NCBI GenBank assembly: GCA_005408345.1
Contig: SEMN01000334.1
Coordinates: 248,001 to 312,000, forward strand
Length of the DNA: 64,000 nt
Direction: 5' to 3'
Source of the DNA: Macquaria australasica
Lineage: Eukaryota > Chordata > Actinopteri > Centrarchiformes > Percichthyidae
How positions within the stretch are numbered: the stretch's first letter is position 1; every line of letters begins with the position of its first letter. Positions 51,101 to 60,600 of the stretch are shown here, piece by piece. The notes under the pieces were generated by a model. The model was not told where the DNA came from and ran no database searches. It was given only the letters and a program-made list of their open reading frames with translations. The position numbers and the translations under genes were made by a program.

Positions 51101-53450
51101 ACTATGAATCTGACCAGACATGCAATGGAACTTTTGTTACTTGACAATTTTTGTTCGGTAACAAAAAAGTATTGAGGTTCGATACCCAACACAACAAGCC
51201 CTTAGCGCCAGTAATCAGAGAGATGTAAACTTGAAATGTGGATTTGAGAACAGCATATTTTTGTATTCCATTTCCAATAGTATGGCACTAGAAAATTAGA
51301 AAAATACAAATTTAAAAAACGATAAAAATAAATTGTCTCTTAATAAAACTGTTTAGGTAGCAACTGAATAGAAGTATCACATTTAAAAAGAAACATTATT
51401 TTCAGCTAGAAAGCTTAACCTCTTTTGAACCTGCGTGTGTATTATGATTTGGAAACAAGGTATATCTACTGTAGGCCTTTATCTATATTAGTATGGAGAG
51501 TCAGCATGTTGTTGGATTTCTGTGTGTTTCTGCGTGAACAGATAAAGAATAGAGCTAAAAGATGAAATGTGTTTTCCTTGTAATTTGGGTGAGCCAACCC
51601 CTTGAGCTGAATAAAGTAATTTTCTTTGCTTAACAGACGAAGGTACCGTTCTGTATGAGTTCCTCCAGGTTGTCCGGGTTACGAGCCAGTTGGAAGATGA
51701 GCGTGGCTCCTCTGATCTTCTCCTGGATGTCCTCATACAGCAGCTCCACGTACTCATCGATGCTGTTGATGCTCGCCTCCTCATCCAGCTGCAGGGATAT
51801 ACAACACGGTGAGCTCAGCCTCAGCACTGACAGCACTGTACACACACACACACACAGTGCTGTATCAGTAATAAAAACAATGGACAGACACACGTGTACT
51901 TTCCTCTCTCAGCTCCTACCTCCACTCCTGCGTAAGGTGTGAAGTCTCGAGGTGAGATGCGTTTCTTCTCTTGGTTGTCTGTGAAAGGTAATATTCAGCA
52001 TCACAAAGATTACTTCCACTTTTACCTTCATATTCCTACATAGGAATACTTTTAACTATGAACACATCTGTATTGGTGATAAACTCTTCAGTACCATTTG
52101 ACTGTTTGCGGTTTTGCAAATAGAAGAGCAGCTGCTCCACCTCGTGGAGTTTAGACGGGTGAATCAGCCGACATTCCTCCACCACCTTCCGAGCCAAAGA
52201 GGACGTGTCTGTGTGGGCGTTCAGGCTTTTCAGGCGAATACTGACATGAGCACAGACACATAGACAAGTCAAATTACAGCAGGTAAGAGGAGTCTGACAC
52301 CTGGTTGAAATGAAATCATGATACAGAAATAATAGATACAATCAAGGATTTTGTTTGACATAATATCATCATTTGTCTTAAAGGTATTTTTCTTTATGAT
52401 GTAATTGTCTCTCTTCAAATCACCTTAACTGCAGTTAAAAGAAACTCAGCATGACAGTACATTCTGAATCCTGGATTTAGTAACAGAGTATAATTCTCAC
52501 ATTTTCTGACACTCTTTGCGTTCTCCAACCATCGGGTCCCCCAGCTCCCCCAGGACGGTTGCCTCCACCTCATACTGAACGACAAGGGCTTTCTCAGTCG
52601 GGTGGACATCGAGAGTGCAGCCCTTCACTCTCCTGTGGGAGACAAAGGAAGCATGGGCTCAACCTAAAACACTGAATCCAGGTGTGAATTCACTGCTTTT
52701 CATTTATTTTGCTCAAGATTAATATACTAAATGCTCATTCTGGTTTGATTCAATTAGCCTAACTGAGATACAGTACGTTCAAAAGTCCGAACACTTCTGT
52801 AAGTACAGGATTAGATTAGCAGCAGGGCATGTGTATATAGGATTAAATGACAGCAGAATATTTACAGGTGTTTTATATATATATAAAATATATAAATTTG
52901 GTTCTTGGATGTAAATCTTTTCAGTTTGTCATAATCAAATACCCTGAATTTATTATATAAGGAAATTGAATGATGTGTGAATAATTTTATACTTTTATTA
53001 TATGTACTATTTGTATACGGTGTAAATCTGCATTTAAATTTGTAATGTAACACAGATACAGAAATGTGTTTATCATCGGTATATTTAGAGCAGGCCAGGA
53101 AAGAAATTACATTATACACTACGTCTTCAATTCTTAAATTGTTATAAAGCTTGTTTTATTTTATTGAGGTTTTCCTTTAATGTGAATCTCGACACCTCAC
53201 ACACCAGCAGCGCGTCTGTACATGTCTAACTGATCATCACGGTTCATCGGTTTTCTCTTAATCCATCTACCTCACACACTAACATTAACGTTAGGCTGCT
53301 CGTACTTGCAGAAAAAGACATTTTCACCAGTGTCGGTAACGGTAGTCGGTTAGTTGCAGCTGAGCGTCCCGTTAACGGTTTCTAACGTGAACCAGCTAAC
53401 AGCTGTTACCTCTTCAGGTACCGCGGATCTCCTGCCTGCACGCTGTCCAT
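21204..53450 (-). CDS. kifap3: Kinesin-associated protein 3 (KAP3), complete, 20 coding exons
   Basis: KAP3 is the non-motor subunit of heterotrimeric kinesin-2 (KIF3A/KIF3B/KAP3). It links the motor to cargo for intraflagellar and vesicle transport. Exons in coding order: 53410-53450, 52501-52632, 52095-52240, 51920-51978, 51647-51788, 49514-49613, 47880-48004, 47612-47710, 47021-47199, 44292-44463, 39854-39954, 37370-37478, 37154-37266, 35811-35976, 33866-33991, 32959-33057, 32302-32387, 29332-29521, 29090-29180, 21204-21306. They sum to 2379 bases: 792 codons plus stop, the human length as I recall it. Start MDSVQAGDPRYLKR at 53450 has a purine at -3, G at +4 and an in-frame stop three codons upstream. 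Landmarks: DVHPTEKALVVQYEVEA, RLKSLNAHTDTSSLARKVVE, armadillo repeats through the middle (HMLVKILDREDGELLLVVVS, LRLLLNLSFDTSLRSQMVQ, EFVIECLGALANLTIPDLDW), GDILERPDLFY, and the conserved end AYGFRPDEQFFYNYN. Exon 4 (residues about 140-158) is the least conserved part. Introns 7 and 16 look U12-type. The a/b teleost duplicate is not resolved. Confidence 0.98.
21694..21733. repeat. (AC)n microsatellite
   Basis: About 20 CA units in kifap3 intron 19. Confidence 0.95.
23217..23241. repeat. (CCTG)n tetranucleotide repeat
   Basis: About six tandem CCTG units in kifap3 intron 19. Confidence 0.9.
26620..26790 (-). repeat. Diverged tRNA-like SINE fragment
   Basis: ATTTATATAGTGCTTTTACC at one end and GACCTGCTCTACCTCCTGAG at the other match, in order, the SINE at 36283-36554. 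The interior is worn and the (CA)n part is missing. Its head is on the minus strand. Confidence 0.55.
29522..32301 (-). other. kifap3 intron 17
   Basis: Contains the TAGC-rich repeat at 29690-30165, a G+C-rich block at about 30390-30660 and otherwise A+T-rich DNA. No exon signal was found. Confidence 0.7.
29690..30165. repeat. TAGC-rich interspersed repeat, long copy
   Basis: Runs from GCTAGCTGCTCTGC through AACATGCTGATATTTAGCAG and GCTAATTAGCACTAAACACA to GCTAGCATGGCTAAAAATG. It shares its first 150 bases with 5292-5445 and resembles 6460-6610 farther in. Confidence 0.75.
32388..32958 (-). other. kifap3 intron 16, U12-type GT-AG
   Basis: On the coding strand the donor reads GTATCCTTTT, the minor-spliceosome consensus. 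The acceptor region has TTCCTTGAG (consensus TTCCTTRAC, last base off) with its A about 13 bases before the final AG. Splicing joins KDT-C to AA giving Gln, then APAYLIDLMHD, in agreement with the family. Confidence 0.85.
33058..35810 (-). other. kifap3 introns 14 and 15 around exon 33866-33991
   Basis: Intron 15 (33058-33865) shows nothing beyond A+T-rich DNA. Intron 14 (33992-35810) has a repeat at 34608-34800 starting with (ATCA)n, followed by TGTATTTATATATTATTTAG, CAAAGTGCTTTACAAGCG and a short (CAG)n. Confidence 0.65.
35977..37153 (-). other. kifap3 intron 13
   Basis: Holds a short (CA)n at 36010-36027 and the SINE at 36283-36554. Nothing else was recognised. Confidence 0.65.
36283..36554 (-). 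mobile_element. tRNA-derived SINE with an internal (CA)n tract
   Basis: Read on the minus strand, the head is GGGTGGCTGTGGCTCAGGAG followed by GTAGAGCGGG (A box). A B box GGTTCGATCTC follows about 35 bases on. The body includes CAAAGTGTTCTTGGGCAAGA, and the far end is AAAGCGCTATATAAGTGAAG then CCATTTACC. Only the A/B boxes are tRNA-like, so it is a SINE and not a tRNA gene. The CA tract spans 36363-36397. Confidence 0.85.
37479..39853 (-). other. kifap3 intron 11
   Basis: Contains a (CCT)n run near 37911-37931 and a G+C-rich stretch at about 38030-38350, with a second near 39170-39330. A 133-codon open frame on the plus strand at 38020-38421 is proline/arginine-rich low complexity with no recognisable domain. 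Confidence 0.65.
40250..41290. repeat. Large interspersed repeat, about 1 kb
   Basis: Its first 330 bases repeat at 20200-20600. Later segments (GAGAAACATCTGGCTCTTTA, GGTGCTGGGCAGGTAGTGGA) look like a known teleost interspersed repeat, from memory. No open frame fits a transposase. Confidence 0.6.
42129..42170. repeat. (AC)n microsatellite
   Basis: About 21 CA units in kifap3 intron 10. Confidence 0.95.
44464..47020 (-). other. kifap3 intron 9, 2.6 kb
   Basis: Contains a GTGGTGG-family repeat copy at about 45075-45275 (GAAAGGAGCCATTCTGCAT and CACTTCTTCCACCAC, as in 3360-3535). The rest is unassigned. Confidence 0.65.
47711..47879 (-). other. kifap3 intron 7, U12-type AT-AC
   Basis: On the coding strand the donor reads ATATCCTTTT and the intron ends TTCAC. 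A branch-site match TTCTTTGAC (consensus TTCCTTRAC) has its A about 10 bases before the terminal AC. No GT donor near the exon end gives a usable join. Removing this AT-AC intron gives KKKKA-Y-EEFSENQNLKKEHEKSF, which lines up residue for residue with human KKKKAVDEDPENQ. Confidence 0.93.
48005..49513 (-). other. kifap3 intron 6
   Basis: Holds the Tc1/mariner relic at 48700-48965. The rest is unassigned. Confidence 0.65.
48700..48965 (+). pseudogene. Tc1/mariner transposase relic, 3' end
   Basis: At 48805-48845 the plus strand reads DLNP-I-stop-HLWDELER, the conserved segment around the last catalytic acidic residue of Tc1-type DDE transposases. A stop replaces the usual Glu and the reading frame is broken upstream. 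Downstream, CACATCCTTTTGGCCATGTG resembles the terminal inverted repeat of such elements; no matching left end was found. A dead, internally deleted copy. Confidence 0.7.
49614..51646 (-). other. kifap3 intron 5
   Basis: A G+C-richer stretch lies at about 49860-50130; the rest is A+T-rich. No coding exon was recognised. Confidence 0.6.
52633..53409 (-). other. kifap3 intron 1
   Basis: A+T-rich toward 52860-53150 (ATATAT runs). CpG frequency rises near the first exon. No repeat was identified. Confidence 0.6.
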
Positions 53451-53620
53451 TTCAGATCAGAAAGAAAGCCCACACGTGATGTTCTTCGTCCCGGTCGGGA
53501 CCAGCTGGTGCTGATGCAGGCGGGCCGGATGTTATTGATCTCTGCAGCTTGTTGCCAGGGCGGCGGCACAGCTCCCAGCATGCACTGCTGCCACCTGGAG
53601 CCACGGAGGACCGGCTGGCT
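53451..53620 (-). promoter_or_regulatory. kifap3 5' UTR and probable promoter, with ZNF143-like and X-box half-site motifs
   Basis: CpG-rich relative to its surroundings. TCCCAGCATGC at 53573-53583 matches the core of the ZNF143/Staf site. GTTGCC at 53551-53556 matches one half of an RFX X-box, which would suit a ciliary transport gene; the other half is not conserved. A CACGTG E-box lies at 53473-53478. The transcription start cannot be placed. Confidence 0.4.
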
Positions 53621-56600
53621 GCTGCTGTTACCTGCAGGGAGGACCTGCATACATGGTTTTCATACTCTGGACTAAGCTTTCATCTGTATTTAATCTCTGA
53701 AGCCAGTGGTTGAATGTAAATAAGTACATTTACTCAAGTACTGTACACATTTCGTATTTTCTTTTCATGTTACTGCCTACTTCTGCTCCACCACATCTCT
53801 AATATTGTGCTTTTTTACTTCACTACATTTATCTGACAGCTTCAGTAAGAATGTTGCACAAAACATATGAAGAGTTTATTTGTTATAAATTCAACAGTTT
53901 ATACAAGTACAGCTGAAACAGAAAATGGATTGCCTGGGAACACTGGAGCAGTCACAGTGCCGCCACCGCAGCCATATCCATAGCATTATAGATTCAACCA
54001 CAAATGCAGCCGTAGTCAGAGCATTAACCCTTTCCACAGCCACAGCTTCAACAAAGTGTCACATCATCTCTCTTTTCTGTAATATCTGCAGAGCACGGAC
54101 AGTTTATTGTTGTGCAAAAAATATTGCGAGGTAATGCAAAACTTAATGCTCCGTACTGTCTGACGCAACTACAGCCTATAACAATTTAAGAATGACATGT
54201 TTCACAAAGGACTGTTGTACTGAATCCTAACACTGTGTAGAGGGCTACTGTATGTTTCTGATCACTCAGCGAATATACAGTAGACCCGATTTTTAAAGCA
54301 ATACATCCAAGTTTACAGGGAAGATTTAGGATACATTTTGTCAGTGGTGGGCAATGAATATAAGGAACTGACCAACAGACAAAGATGGCGATCTGCATAA
54401 GTGAGAGAGAATGAAATGTTCATGCCAACAACCAGACCATGATGGATGGTCTGGTTGCAGGCTGCAGGCACTGAGGCCACCAGTGTGAGTCAGGGTTAGA
54501 TATCTCTGAACATGACCTGAAGTCACGTAACAAAAAGGATCTGGGAACTTGGGGTTTCTTTCACTGCTTGTTATGCAACATGAACTGGCTTTAACTTTCT
54601 TTGGACTATTTATACTTTGTGCTATGTTCAGTCCAAACAGTGGGTTCTTTTCAAATTTCTATTTCTATGATTCATCACTTTAAGCTTCAACTTCAACCAC
54701 AGTGAGTGTTTTCTAATATACTGTATTGTTACATTTATTCATGTCCACTTTGGGTTTTCGCTCGTTGAGACATTCACCAGAAAAAGTGTTTAAACTGCAA
54801 AAAAACAAATTATAAAAAGTCTATTGTTGAGTCCTACAAGTTTTGTTTCCTTAAAACAAGACAAAACTCAGCTTGTTTCCAATACAATGCAATTAAATTA
54901 TTTCAAGAATTTACATGAATGTCAGTGTCTTGAATGAAGACAGAATAATGCAGATCACGACAACATTTCAAGAGACATAACACGTTGAAATTATGTCACT
55001 GCACCTGCAGATTTTTTTCCTGTTCTAATGAAATAAGACTTTTGAGACTTCATAATAAGACAAAAGATGTTTTTTCAGGGAGGCATTTTTCATGTGAATT
55101 TTGAAAACTTCATGAACCTGATCAACTTCCCATACAAACTCCACACCAGCCATGTATTTAGTTAATTAAAGTTACAAGTAAGAGATAAACAAATGAGTAT
55201 GTGCAATCAATGCTGTAACATGGTAAATCTGCTCTCCAGAAAGTATTCGCATGTCTCAGCACCAGTCAGTGACAGCTGATGTCACCACACTAAATTTAGT
55301 CTTTGCCTTGTGATGGATATGTTGGAATATTATTTGTGTTAGGGGTCAAAAATACACAGTATTGCCTGGTGACTGACTGAATGATTACTGGTGCTGCAAG
55401 AACACATGTAGATCATTTGTTTTTGTTCGACAGTACAAGATTTGCACACAGTTTTATTGTCATGCCCTGTCCTACTCAACGAAACAGACACCACATCTGC
55501 AGCCATTGTGGTTCAGACATGTCATCTGTAAAGCTGTCCATTTATATGTGAAGTCAAGAAGGGGAACTACTAACAGCTACTTAAATCAACCGAACTACTG
55601 TAGCTCATCCTGAGGTCGAACAGCAAGGTGTCGACCTGAAGAAGTGACACATGTAGCTGGAGAGACTCTGAAGGCTGAAACTATCATTTTTGAAAGAAAG
55701 CAAAAATCAGCAACCGTTCAGAAAAGTGAAAGTTCATAAGTTGAGATGCTTCACCAAAATTCAAAGTACCACAATGTTTTTGCCTCTCATGTATTATCAT
55801 TGCATTTGAGTTGGAGCTAAGCATCCTTTTTTCCTGAAAGATAAATCCCTGATGATCTTTGATAAACCCAGAGAGTCGTTTAACCAGAGACCTGTGGACT
55901 CAGGTCACACCAAACTCAAGTCATGATGGGTATAAAAAAATCAAAAAAATCAAAAAAGACTTTAGACTTTAACACAAATAAACTTTAGCCTTTTGAAATG
56001 AAATGATTTGATATCCTCCTCAAGCCAAAAAGATTAACATACATGTTGAGAGTATGATGATTACAGTCTGCAGCGAATCAACTCTTCATTTTCCTGACAA
56101 TGGATACTGAATCAACCCGACAGCAGCCAGTCACGTTGTACAGGCAATGGGGAAAGGTGTGTTTGTCAGTTCAGACCAGCAGATTATCACATTCAGATGT
56201 AAAGACTCTGCTGTGGTCAACAAAAAAAACGGACAGCAACATGCGAAACATTCAGCTCAGAAATGGCAAATGATTGTGTCAAAGGAATAACACGAGGAGG
56301 CACAACTGATCATTTTGCTTTTAAATTCATAAGGTATAAATCACTCATTACCCCTTATTATACCAAATGTTACCCTGTTTAAAAAATAATTACTTACTGA
56401 TCTCACTTGGGAGTTGAGTTGGGACTTGTTGACCGTGACTTGGGACTTGTTGGCCTTGACTCGGTATTTGTTGGCCTTGACCTGGAACTTGATGGCCTTG
56501 AGTTGAGACTTGACTTGGGACTTGTTAGCCTTGACTTGGAACTTGTTGGCCTTGAGTTGAGACTTGACTTGGGACTTATTAGTCTTGATCTCAAACTTGT

Positions 56601-57615
56601 TGGCCTTGACTTGGGACTTATCGGCCTTGAGTTAGGATTTTGTGGTCTTGACATGAGACTTGTTGGACTTGACTTGGGACTTGACTTGATACTTGTTGAT
56701 CTTGATTTGGAACTTGTTGGTGTTGACTTGGGACTTCTTAGCCTTGACTTGAAACTTGCTGGTCTTGACCTCGAACTTGTTGGCTTTGACTTGGGACTTG
56801 TGTATAGTGTATATACTTGAGACTTACTTGTGACTTGCAAAACAAAAGTTTTGTCCAACCTCTGCACTTAACTTACCAACATTTTGAAGGACTGGCTACC
56901 AATCTTTGCTTGGATTAGGAAACAGAGTGTCAAGAGGCTTTAAGATTCTTGAAATAGCGGCACAAACTGGGACTAAATAGTACAGAGGTTTTTTAATCCT
57001 CTTGTGGACTTAGTGTATGTTTGTTAAGAACCCAGATGCCTTTAGTCTACATTGTCAATATACAAGGGGAATATGGGGGAGAATATGATGACTTGGAGCC
57101 TAAATGGTAACTTTGTTCTCTGGTGTCTGAGGAACTGTGCCAGTACAAAATGGGAGCCATGTATACAAACATGAGAAGACATTGCTAATTTTAGGACCAC
57201 GATATATGGCAGCGAGGCCATGAGGTTAGACGTATGGACTCTCATGTGCTGCTGGAATTTAAAGCCTGAAATTCAGTTGCCTCTGTTCGTCCTGAGACAG
57301 CAGGTGTCTCCCTCCATACCCCAGCACCCCCCACCCTCCCTCACTCCTCCAAAGTCAGTGTCCCTAGCAGGTGATCTGTAAATCTGGCGGGACGTCCTGA
57401 GCACCGCCCCGTGAAAAAGATCTCTGCCGATCACTTGAATGCTGGCAGACATGTTGAACATTCAGCTAGACAGATTTAGCAACAGCTGGAGAAACAGTGT
57501 CCCAAACAGGCACCGTAACCATCGAGGGCTACTCTCCTCTACTAATTGCTCTTTCAACCCCCCTCAGGATAACAGCAGTGCTCTGTGAAGTGCTACAAGG
57601 CCACATACAGCCAAA
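53621..57615. other. Divergent intergenic region between kifap3 and ntmt2
   Basis: Contains a GTGGTGG-family repeat fragment at about 53704-53880 (AAGTACATTTACTCAAGTAC) and the 21-bp minisatellite at 56401-56820. The ntmt2 promoter and 5' UTR should be in the last few hundred bases. No gene was found. Confidence 0.6.
56401..56820. repeat. Minisatellite with a 21-bp unit, near TTGACTTGGGACTTGTTGGCC
   Basis: About 20 diverged tandem units, some truncated to 12 or 9 bases, which still keeps the reading frame. Because unit lengths are multiples of three, both strands stay open (137 codons plus, 154 codons minus, SRPTSPK-like and LVGLDLG-like heptads). These are artefacts of the repeat. The flank ACTTACTTGTGACTTGCAAA is typical of a teleost interspersed element, from memory. 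Confidence 0.85.
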
Positions 57616-60600
57616 ATGGAGATTTCAGCAGAAGATGACAGCAGCAGAACATCACCCAACTTAGCGTACAAGGCCGCTCACCAGGCGTTCAGGGATCGCT
57701 GGAAAGAGACTGACGACACCATGTGTCGCCACAGCATGTCCTTCCACCTGTACCACACACTGAGGAGTGAGTTCTTTGCCAGCTACCTGTACCTGGTGGA
57801 GACGATTCCTGTGGGTAAGAAGAAGGGCCACACACAGGTCCAACCTCACACCGGTCTCACAGTCAAGAGGTCAAGATTTACAACCTTTTCTTGACCCTTG
57901 ACTCCATTATGGATTGGGCAAAGCTGAAGAAGCATGCCTGTGGTTTTGCATGTTTTGGTTGAGTACAAATCACTTTACATTGCCATTGATTTGTTTCCAG
58001 AGTATACCGTATGCAGTAAAAAATATTTTATTGCAGTTTTTGTTCCAGACAGAAAAAATAGAAAGACAGAAAAAATAAAAAGTAACTTATGAGGGTTTTA
58101 AACTTGCAGCTCAGAAAACATTATGTTCTTAACTAGTTCAGTTAAAGTCACATATTCATCTCGAGGTAATGCATGTGAAAGTGCATATTGATTGGAAAAC
58201 TTGTGTACTGCATTACCCATAATAATGCCACAATGATTGAGAAAAATCAAAGCAGACCTGATGTTCCCTGTCATTGATCACCTATCTGAAGTTGGTTTAC
58301 ATATTGTACGGAAATGAATAGAAAACAATGGCTGTCTGGAATGTAGGAAAATACTTTCACAAATCTAAAAAACATGGTGCCCTTGTGGTTGGTAAAAGTG
58401 TCAGCAGCAATGTGAAGTGTACAAGTTAATACTAAATGTGATAAAACACAAAAACACTGGCAATAATTATAGAGTCATTGGAATAATCAATACTCTGGTT
58501 TGACCTGCTAAAAATCAAATATCATCTTTAGTATGTAGTAATTTTAAATAGTACGTACTTGCTTTGCAGACATCATCACATCAATAGTTGTGTGGAGGTT
58601 TTACGATGCTGTGTCCGCCCCTTGTAGGGTTTATCTGCCTTTGTTATCAAGTCCAAAATGTGAATGCATAGATGCATAAAATGTAAATGTGTAAATATGC
58701 ATGAATGTACTTGGGATTAATGAGTTTGTTTTGGAGGAAGTGCAACTGCATGGACATGGTGAATGCTCTACTAAACGCTCATAAGGGCACCTATAACACA
58801 GTTTCTCAGCCTTACTGAAAACCTGAATCATGTTTCTGGGGTTTTCTGTCCTTACTCTAAGCTAAATGGTTATCTACTAATACTTTACAGGCCAGTAAAA
58901 TGTGAACACCTTGTTGCATTAAAGCAAGACCATGTAACTTAAAAAAAAGAAGCTAAATCTTTCTCTTACAACCGAAAAGTTGAATTCATAAGTACGACAA
59001 CACAGCCTTGTTCAGTTCAGTACACTCAGAGTTTTCTACAACCTTACTTGGTCTGATATGACCAGTAGCTTATGGTGGCAAATGTTAGCAAACTTTAGAT
59101 AGATAGATATTTTGGGCTGCATGTGGACGTCAGCATGCGTGCTAAATTTGTGACTATGTGGACTGTAAATGTGGTCCATACGCTCCGTCTGAACATGTGA
59201 ACGCGTCAGCCTAATGTCATCCAATGTAATATAAACAGAAGTATATCAGCTTCTTAACCTAAGAGAATCTTGGAAAATGAAGTGAACACAGAGGAACAAC
59301 GCACACACCTCCCAAATCAGTGCATGTGGCCCTGCGCATCAAACAACCTGATTAGTTCATTTATCTTTCTGTTGTCAAAACTGGTTATTTTAATGCGTAA
59401 AAGAAATGAGCCTTCCGAATGTCTCTGAACGAGTGCACTTTACATACAGACGGGAAAAACATATTCCAGCCTTTGGTCGCAGTCAGTGCCTTTAAACGCT
59501 GACACAATGAGTTTATCTTTGTTAAAACTGATTTAGAACAGAGTTTACAGTAGTGGGTACTCATTTAACTTGAAAGAATAGTTCAACATGTTTGGAAATA
59601 CACTTATTTGCTTTCTTTCCAAGAGTTCAGATGGATATCAATCTCACAGAGCTGGAGTCAGGACGTAGTTAGCTTAGCTTAGCATAAAGACTGGAAACAG
59701 GGGGAAACAGCTAGCCTGACTCTGTTAAAAATTAAAATGCCTACCAACACTGCTAAAGCTAATAGTTGTATCTGGGTTGTTTAATCTGTACAGAAACAGA
59801 AATGTAAAAACCAGTTTGTGGTTTTAGGGGGAGTTACATGCTGGAACTGTTTCTTGACAAACCACAGTGTATCCATCCGCCCAGCACTTCTGCGCAGCTT
59901 CTCCGGCTGTAGCTCTGGTTGTCAGATATGGTCAGTGATTTTGGTTCCTGTACAGGCACAACGGCACCAAACCTGGCAACCTCACTGTGACGACAAGACT
60001 TCAGGAAGCTGCACACGCTCACTGCACCGACTGTCGTCTGACAAGAAATAGTTCCAGCATGTAACTCCCCATTAGACCACAAATTGTTGTTTTTACATTT
60101 CTCTTCATGTACAGGTTAAACCAGACACAACATGTTCATTACTGAGCTTTAGAGGTGTTGGTAGGCAGAACCAGGCTAGCTGTTTCCCTCTGCTTCCAGT
60201 CTTTATGCTAAGCTAGAACTTCTAGCACATAGACGAGATTAATAATATTTAAAGTTCAAGGTACATTTATTTGTCATTCTACAACACAAGGCTGCACAAT
60301 GAACATACACACACAGAACATTTATACAAATACTGATCTTCTCATCCATTAAGCAAGTAAGAGTATTTCCCATAAGACTGAACTATACGATTAAAACAAA
60401 TTATATCATGTTTCAGCTTTTCATAAAGAATTATAAAGAAATTCTTAAAGTGAAAATACATTGAGAACTAAAAGCTAGTGGAACAGAAGCTGTATATTAC
60501 ACTGAATGTAATGTCAGAAGAAGCTGAGTTACATTTGTTCATTACCAAATTCTTTATACTTTATGTGTATTTGTTCTTACGGCGAGATGCACCATGAAAG

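Noticed and set aside
56401..56867. A 154-codon Ser/Lys/Pro-rich protein
   Set aside because: A by-product of the 21-bp tandem repeat; the opposite strand is equally open.
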